A stretch of 64,000 nt of DNA from Sulfuriferula sp. (GTDB taxonomy: Bacteria > Pseudomonadota > Gammaproteobacteria > Burkholderiales > Sulfuriferulaceae): the NCBI GenBank assembly GCA_031291235.1, contig JARLJL010000002.1, forward strand, positions 124,001 to 188,000, given 5' to 3'. The notes beneath the pieces were generated by a model. That model saw only the letters and a program-made list of their open reading frames with translations, had not been told where the DNA came from and did not search any database. Position numbers and translations under genes: made by a program. Positions 46,674 through 54,197 of this stretch are shown in pieces. Numbering within the stretch: the stretch's first letter is position 1; each line of letters begins with the position of its first letter.

Positions 46674-46709
46674 AAAAAAAGCGGCGAGAATGTATGATTC
46701 CCGCCGCTC
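46674..46709 (-). terminator. Strong rho-independent terminator between soxA and soxB
   Basis: Minus strand: 12-base arms AGCGGCGGGAAT and ATTCTCGCCGCT (one G-T pair), five-base loop, then seven T. It lies 34 bases past the soxA stop. Confidence 0.92.
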
Positions 46710-46742
46710 TTCGATCTGCTTGACCTGATTACATGTATCCGA

Positions 46743-47573
46743 TTATTTGCGGAATACGGATGCTTTCAACGCTAAGCCGTTGCTGATGTAGGAATGGAAA
46801 TATTCCAGATCGTTATACTCTTCGCTGCCTACTGCAAATGGCACAGCACGTATCATTTTTTGGCAACCCACATAACGATTTTGCAAGGTGACCAGCGTTT
46901 CGCCACCGCGGAATACAGGCCAGTGTGTGGATTGGCCGATAGCAGGGGAGAGCAATTCCGAGCGCAGGCGGTTGCCGGCGTTGTAAACGTGGCAGCTGGC
47001 GCAGGAAAAACCCAATTGACCGTGACGCTCGTAAAATTGCGCTTTGCCCACTGCGTATGCGGCTTCTGCTGCCGGTCCGTTGACCTTGATATTCATCAGC
47101 ATGCCGTCGGACAGAGTGCGGGCGTACGAGGTCAATGTTCCCATGGTGGCAACGTCAGCCAGCTTGTAAGGTGTTTCGCCGTTCGCGGTACGGCAGGTAT
47201 TAATCGCCATCTCGAAGGTGACTACCTTGCCGGCTTTGTCGTCGAAGTAAGGGTAGTTGCCCGCAACATTCTTGCCGCCGTTAGGGAAGCAGCTAGCATA
47301 GGTTTTGCCGTTCTTGAATGGGGTTTCCCACATTTTTTGACCTTGATCTACCACGGTGCTGAAAGGTGGGAAATCCATGATGCTGTTATATTGCGCCATG
47401 GAGTCCGGATCAAAAGCCAGTGCACCAAACACGTATTTGTCCAGTTTGACGTCAGGGTATTTGGTGGTGAAATATTTAATCAGGTTTTGGCGGTCTTGTT
47501 CCGGGGTAGCGTTGGCTGCAACCGTCCCGAATAACAGGCCGGCACCAACTAGCGCTAGCAGCGTATTCTTCAT
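46743..47573 (-). CDS. soxA: Sulfur oxidation cytochrome SoxA (mono-haem type)
   Basis: The 276-residue precursor has a signal peptide (LLALVGAGLLFGTVAANA). It has one haem site, C191-AS-C194-H195, and the active-site haem ligand C237 in RYVGCQKMIR, which carries a persulfide in SoxA. Two other cysteines (in SCFPNGGK and NTCRT) occupy the place of the lost second haem and probably form a disulfide. With SoxX it joins thiosulfate to SoxY. It lies between soxZ and soxB in the sox cluster. Confidence 0.97.
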   Translation of the reverse strand: MKNTLLALVGAGLLFGTVAANATPEQDRQNLIKYFTTKYPDVKLDKYVFGALAFDPDSMAQYNSIMDFPPFSTVVDQGQKMWETPFKNGKTYASCFPNGGKNVAGNYPYFDDKAGKVVTFEMAINTCRTANGETPYKLADVATMGTLTSYARTLSDGMLMNIKVNGPAAEAAYAVGKAQFYERHGQLGFSCASCHVYNAGNRLRSELLSPAIGQSTHWPVFRGGETLVTLQNRYVGCQKMIRAVPFAVGSEEYNDLEYFHSYISNGLALKASVFRK

Positions 47574-47642
47574 GCTGTCCTCCTCAAATTATATGAAATC
47601 CGCATCGGGAGGTCGTGAGACGCTCCCGATGTTCTTCTAAAA

Positions 47643-47957
47643 TCAGCTAACTGTAGCGTCAGCGCTGTTGGTTTCGCCCAGATTGTCTTTCCAGCTGATG
47701 GTGACTTTGTCGCCAGCTTTTGCGCCTTTAACTTTGAAGCCCAGATATGGGTTCTTGGAAATAGCGCCGCTCCATTCTGCTTCCAGCACGGTTTTGCCAT
47801 TCAGCGTAGCGTTTACTTCGGTAATGTGGTGGGCAGGGATCAGTTGACCGGTTTTAGGATCCTTGCGTTGACCGGTTTCCATAGGGTGGTTCATCAGTAC
47901 TTTGATATCTGCGGTATCACCGGCCATAGTGGCGCGGATTTTCATTGGTTCTGCCAT
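47643..47957 (-). CDS. soxZ: Sulfur carrier subunit SoxZ
   Basis: The 104-residue immunoglobulin-like protein (MKIRATMAGDTADIKVLMNHPMETG, HHITEV, GFKVKGAKAGDKVTISW) is the partner of SoxY. It has no signal peptide of its own and is exported with SoxY by the Tat system. It lies 58 bases after soxY. Confidence 0.97.
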   Translation of the reverse strand: MAEPMKIRATMAGDTADIKVLMNHPMETGQRKDPKTGQLIPAHHITEVNATLNGKTVLEAEWSGAISKNPYLGFKVKGAKAGDKVTISWKDNLGETNSADATVS

Positions 47958-48015
47958 GGTTATTCCTCTATTTTAAAATGAATTGAGTGCTTATCCGATC
48001 CGATTGATGCCGGTA

Positions 48016-48477
48016 TTAACCGCCGCAACCGCCGATAGTCACTTTTACTTCTTTAACCGCAGTGTAGGTCTTGCCGCCGGCTGTGACGATAGCGCGAACC
48101 ATGGCTGTCTGACCCATTTTGATACGGGTGGAAACGAATGCTTCAGCGCCGTTAGAGAGCTTGAAGTTGGCGACCAGCGGGTTGGCGTTCTTCTCAGCCA
48201 TGATTGCAATCGCGGTGGTGCCTGCAATGTTGCTGGTGATTTCAACAGGTACAACAGCGCCGTTTTCAGCAATGTCCGGTGCCTTGATAGTGATGTCCTT
48301 GCTGTCGGTCGGTGTGCCGGCGCCCATGCCCTTTAATGCGTCTGCAACGGTTTTTGCACTGAATGCTGCGGAATTATATGCAGCAAATGCATTGCCAGTA
48401 CCAAACAGGCCGGCAGCCATGGCGAGCGTACCTGCTGCAGTTGCCCCTTTCAAAATATTGCGACGTAAAACATTCAT
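48016..48477 (-). CDS. soxY: Sulfur carrier subunit SoxY
   Basis: The 153-residue precursor has a Tat signal (RRNILKGATAAGTLAMAAG) and ends in Gly-Gly-Cys-Gly-Gly. C151 on this swinging arm bears the sulfur intermediates during thiosulfate oxidation. It forms a complex with SoxZ. Confidence 0.98.
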   Translation of the reverse strand: MNVLRRNILKGATAAGTLAMAAGLFGTGNAFAAYNSAAFSAKTVADALKGMGAGTPTDSKDITIKAPDIAENGAVVPVEITSNIAGTTAIAIMAEKNANPLVANFKLSNGAEAFVSTRIKMGQTAMVRAIVTAGGKTYTAVKEVKVTIGGCGG

Positions 48478-48507
48478 GTATTTCTCCTTGTGGAAAGTAA
48501 ATATATT

Positions 48508-48876
48508 TTATAAACCGTAGACAAAATCGGTAACTTTATCGATTTCTTCTTCAGTCAGAACCTTGTTTTTGCCGAATGGAATCATAACCGTGTTAGGGTT
48601 TGCATCCATGGCATTCCAGATTTGGGCGCGCAGTTTGGCTTTGTCCGGATAGCGTGCCTGCATTGCAATGAGAGGCGGCCCGATGGTACCTGCTGATTCA
48701 GCATCCGGTACGGTTGGCATGGCGTGGCAAGCAAGGCAGTTACCCAATGTCTTGTCAAAAGCGATTTGTTTGCCGGTCATTTCGGGTTTGGCTGCGCCTG
48801 CAGCAAGTGCAACATTCGCCAAACCTAGTGTGCCAACGATACTGGCTGTTAATATCAATGATGCGTGTAACCGCAT
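48508..48876 (-). CDS. soxX: Sulfur oxidation cytochrome SoxX
   Basis: The 122-residue precursor has a signal peptide (LILTASIVGTLGLANVALA), one haem site C47-LA-C50-H51 and a Met ligand near residue 98 (TVMIPFG). It accepts electrons from the SoxA reaction. It is the first gene of soxXYZAB; AGGAGG precedes the ATG. Its short length is that of the small SoxX form. Confidence 0.95.
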   Translation of the reverse strand: MRLHASLILTASIVGTLGLANVALAAGAAKPEMTGKQIAFDKTLGNCLACHAMPTVPDAESAGTIGPPLIAMQARYPDKAKLRAQIWNAMDANPNTVMIPFGKNKVLTEEEIDKVTDFVYGL

Positions 48877-48911
48877 GTCATCCTCCTGATTTATGGGTTC
48901 TGGTGAATCAT

Positions 48912-48988
48912 ACGTAAAATTGGGTTTTACGTGCCGTCAATCCGAACTCGGATTGTTAAAGCATAGAGTAAAAAAAACATGAATCCAA
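48912..48988 (-). promoter_or_regulatory. soxX promoter with two palindromes
   Basis: Minus strand: -35 TTGGAT (48983-48988), 17 bases, -10 TATGCT (48960-48965). Palindrome A, CAATCCGA-N2-TCGGATTG (48938-48955), covers the start point. Palindrome B, ACGTAAAA-N5-TTTTACGT (48912-48932), lies in the leader. Both have perfect 8-base arms. Confidence 0.6.
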
Positions 48989-49048
48989 GTGGGATATTAG
49001 GTTTTTTTATGGAAAAGGGCGCAGAAAGTATATTTGTACCAAGATCAG

Positions 49049-50494
49049 CTAAGATAAACGTGCTGATTCGGAAGCCTGTTTATCGGCTTTATTTTGTAAC
49101 TTCAGTTGTTTCAATCGCGCTTCGGCGATCGACATCTGGTAAAAATCGCCGTCGTGCGTTTTGAGCGCGAGTTGCAATTGTTCGATCGCTGCGGTCAGAT
49201 TTCCCTGATGGGCATAGGCCTCTGCTTGTGCATAATGCCGCAGAAAATCCTTGCCCTGTTTGGTATAACCGCGCGCTTGCAATTGATATAAATGGTAATC
49301 GTCCGGGTATAGCGTAATGAGGTCGGTAACCAGTTTAACGGCGGCGGCTATTTGCCCCGCTTCAAGCAGCGCATCGTCATAACTGTACATAAGCGGACGA
49401 TAATTCGGATAGCGGTTGCGCGCTTCACGGTAACGTTGCAGTGCGCCGGCAATATCGCCGGCATTTTGCCTGATTTTGGCCCCCAGGCCGTCGATGACCG
49501 GGTCCTTTGCGCCGATTTGGATCAGTTTCTTGTATGCGGCTTCGGCTGCGTCGTACTGCCGCGCTTGCATTAAGGCCAGCGTCAGGCCGTATTGCGCTGA
49601 CGCCAAATTGGCATAACGCTGGTCATGAATGATATCGGTAAATTCGGTGACAGCTGCAGCGGGCGACTGATTCAGTACCCGCAATTTGGCGCGCATCAAA
49701 TTGAATTCCAGGCTGTCGACGACCTGTTTATGCGGCAAATTTGCGGCACGATTTTCCATGTCGGCAATGCGTTCGCTGGTTAAAGGATGGGTGCGCAAAT
49801 AGGCGGGGGCATTGTTGTCGTAAAGGCGGCTGTATTTTTGCAGGCGTTGAAAAAAGCTGGCCATGGCGTTCGGGTCGAATCCGGCGCTACTCATGATTTG
49901 CATGCCTATGCGATCCGCCTCACGTTCGTTGTCGCGGCTGAAATTCAGCTGTTGCTGGATGGATACCGCTTGCGCAGTTGCAATGGCGCCGCCCGCAACC
50001 TGGGGGTTGGAACGGGCCGCCAGAATTGCGACAGCCAGTGCGGCTAGCGACGGCAAAACGCTCTTTTTCTGATTCTCTATCATGTGCGCCAAATGGTGCT
50101 GGGTAACGTGGGCAATTTCGTGACCGAGCACGCCGGCCAGTTCCGATTCGCTTTGTGCAGCTTCGATCAAACCGGTGTGAACGCCGATGTACCCCCCAGG
50201 CAGTGCAAAGGCGTTAAGCGTGTTGTCTTTCAGTACGAAAAACTGGAAATTGTTTTGGCTTTCCGAACTGGCGGCTACGAGGCGCGCGCCCAGGTTGTTC
50301 AGGTAGTCGGTGAGTTCTGCATCGTCATAATATTGTGGGTCGGCATAAATGTCGCGCATAATCTCGCTCCCCACGCGCGCTTCATCGCTGGCGGAGAAAC
50401 TGCTTTGCGACACATCTCCCAGATCCGGCAATTCACTGGCGACGGCAGATAGACTAACAAGGCAAAGTATTAGTATTATCGGGTGCAATTTCAT
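49049..50494 (-). CDS. bepA: BepA-type periplasmic M48 metalloprotease with TPR repeats
   Basis: The 481-residue precursor has a signal peptide (IILILCLVSLSAVA). An M48 protease domain has the zinc motif H125-E-I-A-H129 and EREADRIG, and helical TPR repeats follow from about residue 270. BepA degrades or assists folding of outer-membrane proteins such as LptD at the Bam complex. Divergent from moaC across 41 bases. Confidence 0.92.
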   Translation of the reverse strand: MKLHPIILILCLVSLSAVASELPDLGDVSQSSFSASDEARVGSEIMRDIYADPQYYDDAELTDYLNNLGARLVAASSESQNNFQFFVLKDNTLNAFALPGGYIGVHTGLIEAAQSESELAGVLGHEIAHVTQHHLAHMIENQKKSVLPSLAALAVAILAARSNPQVAGGAIATAQAVSIQQQLNFSRDNEREADRIGMQIMSSAGFDPNAMASFFQRLQKYSRLYDNNAPAYLRTHPLTSERIADMENRAANLPHKQVVDSLEFNLMRAKLRVLNQSPAAAVTEFTDIIHDQRYANLASAQYGLTLALMQARQYDAAEAAYKKLIQIGAKDPVIDGLGAKIRQNAGDIAGALQRYREARNRYPNYRPLMYSYDDALLEAGQIAAAVKLVTDLITLYPDDYHLYQLQARGYTKQGKDFLRHYAQAEAYAHQGNLTAAIEQLQLALKTHDGDFYQMSIAEARLKQLKLQNKADKQASESARLS

Positions 50495-50535
50495 AGGCGA
50501 TATGATAACCGGATTTATTTTGGAGTTCCTTAACC

Positions 50536-51024
50536 ATGCGTGAATTTACTCATTTCGATCAGCAAGGTCGTGCCCAGATGGTGGATGTGGGCGATAAAGC
50601 CGATACACGGCGTGTAGCCGTAGCGCGCGGGCGTATCGTCATGTTACCGGCAACGTTGCAAATGATACAACAAGGCAGCGCCAAAAAAGGGGATGTGCTG
50701 GGCGTCGCCCGCGTTGCAGCGATTCAGGCATCAAAACGCACAGCCGATCTCATTCCTTTGTGCCATCCATTGGCATTGACGAAAGTGAACGTGACGTTCG
50801 AGCCTAATGTGGCATTGTCGGCCATAGAGGCGGAAGTCACGGTGGAAACGCTAGGCAAGACAGGTGTGGAAATGGAGGCGTTGACGGCGCTGAATATCGG
50901 GCTGTTGACGATATACGATATGTGCAAGGCCGTGGATCGCGGAATGCGCATGGAAGCGATACATCTATATGAGAAGTCGGGTGGAAAGTCGGGGCACTGG
51001 CAGGCGGATGATGCCGTTATTTGA
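50536..51024 (+). CDS. moaC: Cyclic pyranopterin monophosphate synthase MoaC
   Basis: The 162-residue enzyme has the active-site segments [11 protein letters not shown] and [23 protein letters not shown]. It makes cyclic pyranopterin monophosphate, the second step of molybdenum cofactor synthesis. The cofactor is needed by the NasA nitrate reductase 3 kb downstream, though the gene is not in that operon. TGGAG precedes the ATG. Confidence 0.98.
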   Translation: MREFTHFDQQGRAQMVDVGDKADTRRVAVARGRIVMLPATLQMIQQGSAKKGDVLGVARVAAIQASKRTADLIPLCHPLALTKVNVTFEPNVALSAIEAEVTVETLGKTGVEMEALTALNIGLLTIYDMCKAVDRGMRMEAIHLYEKSGGKSGHWQADDAVI

Positions 51025-51183
51025 TGGTATCGGTTTTTTTGGGCCGATGCGGCTGCAGAGGGAGATGAAAATGCAATCGGCTGCGCGGTATAGTGCTTGG
51101 TTTTGGCAAAATAAACACATATTATCCAGGGTAGAGACACAGATCATAAATCTCGGTTAACACTCATATAAATTGGTAGCGTT

Positions 51184-52839
51184 ATGCAGATATCCAAAAG
51201 TTCACGGCAGCCAATTTCCGAGTTTGCTCAATATTTAATGGCAACTGCCATTTTCTTGCTTGCACTGGTACTGCGTCTTGCGGTTTTGCCGGTGGAGGCA
51301 GGGGTCGCATTTTTGACTTTTTACCCGGCAATGGTTATCAGTTTCTATTTGTACGGTATCGGTCCGGGCGCGCTGACAGCGGCGCTTGGCGGATTGGCAG
51401 GCTATTTCATTTTTACTCCCCCGTACTGGTCAATGGATATCAGTGTGAGAAGTCTGGTTCCGCTATCGGTGTTCCTGTTTTCCGCATATCTGGTTAGCAG
51501 AATTATCAGGGAACAGCTAAGTTACAGCGTCCGACTTGCCGAATCGGCACAGGAGATCGAGGATTTATACGATCATGCGCCTTGCGGATATCATTCTTTG
51601 GGGCTGGATGGCACCTATCTGCGCATTAACGAGACGGAGCTGGGGTGGTTGGGATGCAAGCGCGAAGAGGTGGTCGGCAAAATGAAACCGACAGACTTTT
51701 TTACTCCGGCCGGCAAAGCAACGTTCCGGTTAGCGTTTCCGGATTTTATCAGGACGGGGCATACCGAGAACCTGGAGTTTGATCTGATCGGCAAAAATGG
51801 CGTTGCAAGACGCGTTAGTCTGAGTGCAACGGCAATCAGGGACGATCAGGGCAATTTCCTGCGTAGCCGATCAATCCTGTATGACATTACTGAAATGAAG
51901 CACGCCGAAGAGCAATTGCACCAGGTGATGCTGGAACAGCACGTGATGTTGGACAATGAGTTGATCGGCATTGTAAGGCTGCAGGGCCGGCATGTGTTGT
52001 GGACGAATGCGGCCATGCATCAGATTTTCGGTTATGGGCCTGGCGAGCTGATCGGGAAGTCGGTCCGGATGTTATATCCGGACGATGCGTCATACGATCG
52101 TATAGGGAGCGTCGCCTATCCCGTACTCAAAACCAGTGGCATTTACCGGGATCAGATCGAGATGCGGCGTAAGGACGGAACGCCGATCTGGATGGATATC
52201 AGCGGGTCGATGATGCCAGGCGGGAATGGGGAGTCGCTATGGATGCTGCTGGATGTGACTCAAATAAAACAACAGTCGGATGTCGTTGAGCAGATTGCTT
52301 TTCATGACATATTGACCGGATTGCCGAACCGGTTGCTTATTTTTGACAGGCTGGGTCAATTGTTGGCCCAGGCTGAGCGATCGAGGCAAATGCTGGCAGT
52401 GTGCTATCTCGATCTGGATGGTTTTAAGCCCATTAATGATAAATTTGGTCATGATGCCGGGGATAAGGTGCTGATCGAAGTTGCGCACCGCATGGAGCGG
52501 TCTGTGCGTGTTTACGATACGATAGGGCGCATCGGCGGGGACGAGTTTGTACTCCTGATAACCAATATGGAAACGGCCGGCGAATATCTGGTTGTATTGC
52601 AGCGAGTGATTGAAGCAATCAATCGTCCGATCATGCTGGATGAGGAGAATCAGGTCGCCGTCGGCGCCAGTATTGGCATTGCCCTGTTCCCGATGAATCG
52701 CGGCGATCCTGACATGATGCTACATTACGCCGATCAAGCCATGTATCTTGCCAAGCATTCGGGGCGGAACCGCATTTGTATGCATGAGTTCGATGTTCCG
52801 GACTGTGTTGGCAGCGATACGCCAGTTAATGGCGTCTAA
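51184..52839 (+). CDS. Membrane diguanylate cyclase (DUF4118-PAS-PAS-GGDEF)
   Basis: The 551-residue protein has an N-terminal block of membrane helices like DUF4118 (about residues 10-105). Two PAS domains follow (about 115-245 and 250-365), and then a GGDEF domain with intact G451-G-D-E-F455. An inhibitory site RxxD (R442 to D445) lies five residues upstream. It should make c-di-GMP and be limited by its product. DUF4118 and PAS suggest a membrane or redox input signal. It is the only cyclase in the window, 11 kb from the c-di-GMP riboswitch. The 159 bases before it show no clear promoter. Confidence 0.92.
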   Translation: MQISKSSRQPISEFAQYLMATAIFLLALVLRLAVLPVEAGVAFLTFYPAMVISFYLYGIGPGALTAALGGLAGYFIFTPPYWSMDISVRSLVPLSVFLFSAYLVSRIIREQLSYSVRLAESAQEIEDLYDHAPCGYHSLGLDGTYLRINETELGWLGCKREEVVGKMKPTDFFTPAGKATFRLAFPDFIRTGHTENLEFDLIGKNGVARRVSLSATAIRDDQGNFLRSRSILYDITEMKHAEEQLHQVMLEQHVMLDNELIGIVRLQGRHVLWTNAAMHQIFGYGPGELIGKSVRMLYPDDASYDRIGSVAYPVLKTSGIYRDQIEMRRKDGTPIWMDISGSMMPGGNGESLWMLLDVTQIKQQSDVVEQIAFHDILTGLPNRLLIFDRLGQLLAQAERSRQMLAVCYLDLDGFKPINDKFGHDAGDKVLIEVAHRMERSVRVYDTIGRIGGDEFVLLITNMETAGEYLVVLQRVIEAINRPIMLDEENQVAVGASIGIALFPMNRGDPDMMLHYADQAMYLAKHSGRNRICMHEFDVPDCVGSDTPVNGV

Positions 52840-52843
52840 TCGC

Positions 52844-52872
52844 GTTAGTGGCGGCAGCCTGCCGCTACTAAC
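52844..52872 (+). terminator. Hairpin after the diguanylate cyclase gene
   Basis: GTTAGTGGCGGCA and TGCCGCTACTAAC form a 13-base stem with a three-base loop directly after the stop codon. No T-run follows, so termination is likely but not certain. Confidence 0.5.
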
Positions 52873-53048
52873 AGATGCCGGGCGCAGTCGTTTTTCGTCT
52901 GCATGAATAGCGATCATAAGCCCGGAGGGGACGGTACCGTAACATATTGTTACAGTTTTATTTGTTTTGGAAATGGTTTTGTAAATTCTCTGGTTCATGA
53001 TAGAGGCGTGGGGACAAAAGGTTCCTGCCAAGGTAGAAAGGTAAAATC

Positions 53049-53348
53049 ATGACTAGCTCTAAACTACTCGCGTCCGTCGTTATGGCTTTGTGCGCAACAT
53101 CCGCACTGGCTGATAACGTCATGCAGTTGCCGGTGTTATTGGCGGCTGGCGGTCAGGACAGGCCGTTTTCGCGTGCGAATGGTTTTAATCCCGGGCAGTA
53201 CGACAGAAATTCCGATGCCGGTAACGAGCAGCGTCAGCAACAGGAGGCTGCGCCGGCGCGTGATCGTAATGAGGGGTTTGGTTATGGTTTTGAACGCAGA
53301 CAAGAACGTTCCGCGCGTCCTGATGGAGGACGGCGGGGTCGTAATTAG
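53049..53348 (+). CDS. Small secreted protein of unknown function (99 aa)
   Basis: No family recognised. A signal peptide (LLASVVMALCATSALA) precedes a short, disordered, Arg/Gln/Gly-rich chain that ends in a basic GRRGRN tail. AAAGG precedes the ATG. It lies 26 bases before the glycine-zipper gene, so the two secreted proteins are probably expressed together. Confidence 0.7.
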   Translation: MTSSKLLASVVMALCATSALADNVMQLPVLLAAGGQDRPFSRANGFNPGQYDRNSDAGNEQRQQQEAAPARDRNEGFGYGFERRQERSARPDGGRRGRN

Positions 53349-53374
53349 GATTCGGCATGAATCGGGAGAATCAC

Positions 53375-53956
53375 ATGAACATCAACAAATTGAAACTGAC
53401 TGCCTTGGTTGCGGCAGCTACTGCAGCTAATCTGGCCTGGGCAGACAATGCCACGAGTTTTACTGATCGTGCCGAGGTAATGTCCGCTACGCCCATTTAT
53501 CAGCAGGTTAACGACCCGCGTCGCGAGTGCACGACAGAAACCGTTACTCCGGCCGCCAGCCAGGAGCATGGTTACGGCGGTGCGGTATTGGGCGGGCTGG
53601 TCGGCGGTTTGCTCGGCAGTACGGTTGGACAGGGTAATGGACGCATTGCCGCGGCAGCCGTGGGTGCTGCAACCGGCGCGGTGGTCGGGGACAAGGTGAG
53701 CAATAGCAATTCCGGCTATAACCAGCCTCAGCAAGTCGAACATTGTGTCAACCGCGATCATTTTCATCAGGAGCTCAGCGGCTACAATGTAGTGTACCGT
53801 TATCAGGGGCGGACGATGACAGCAACGCTACCGCAGGATCCGGGCAAATATGTGAAGCTGGACGTCAGCGTCAATATTGCAGCGGCCGATCGCGAACAGG
53901 ATAATCGTCAGCAATATGGCAACTATCAGCATTATCACGATCAGAATAACGACTGA
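53375..53956 (+). CDS. Secreted glycine-zipper protein
   Basis: From the ATG at 53375 (GGGAG six bases upstream) the precursor has 193 residues with a signal peptide (LTALVAAATAANLAWA). A glycine-zipper membrane hairpin (YGGAVLGGLVGGLLGSTVG, then AAAAVGAATGAVVGDKV) lies in the middle, followed by a polar C-terminal beta domain. It resembles the SlyB/Rick17kDa-like outer-membrane-associated proteins but lacks a lipobox Cys. An earlier ATG at 53357 is possible but would lengthen the signal. Confidence 0.8.
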   Translation: MNINKLKLTALVAAATAANLAWADNATSFTDRAEVMSATPIYQQVNDPRRECTTETVTPAASQEHGYGGAVLGGLVGGLLGSTVGQGNGRIAAAAVGAATGAVVGDKVSNSNSGYNQPQQVEHCVNRDHFHQELSGYNVVYRYQGRTMTATLPQDPGKYVKLDVSVNIAAADREQDNRQQYGNYQHYHDQNND

Positions 53957-53967
53957 TCCCCGTATGG

Positions 53968-54004
53968 ACCTGCCCGGGACGGGAGTTCCCGAGTCCGGGC
54001 AGGT
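53968..54004 (+). terminator. Strong hairpin after the glycine-zipper gene
   Basis: ACCTGCCCGG and CCGGGCAGGT enclose a second small stem (CGGGA/TCCCG). It lies 12 bases past the stop. No T-run follows. Confidence 0.5.
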
Positions 54005-54170
54005 TATCAAGCATCCTCATCTTCCCGTCAGGGGCAATCATTTCCTGTTTTGAATACAAAAGTCATTGATTGGTGCGATTTGCGCGCGCAGTGCACCATA
54101 ATCAGGCAAAATCCACTGCATTAAGATGTATTTATTTAATATGTTATTGATACATATGTAAATAATTTAC

Positions 54171-54186
54171 TGGCATGAGTGTTGCT
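54171..54186 (+). promoter_or_regulatory. Candidate sigma54 (-24/-12) promoter of the nitrate assimilation cluster
   Basis: TGGCAT-N5-TTGCT has GG and GC at the required spacing for RpoN promoters. Nitrogen control would fit. The expected start point (about 54196) lies almost on the nasA ATG at 54198, so the mRNA would be nearly leaderless. Confidence 0.4.
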
Positions 54187-54197
54187 AAGCGTAGTGT

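Noticed and set aside
54071-54098. Inverted repeat TGGTGC-N16-GCACCA before nasA as an NtrC site
   Set aside because: NtrC sites have the opposite arm order (TGCACC...GGTGCA) and a much shorter spacer; only a half-site match remains.
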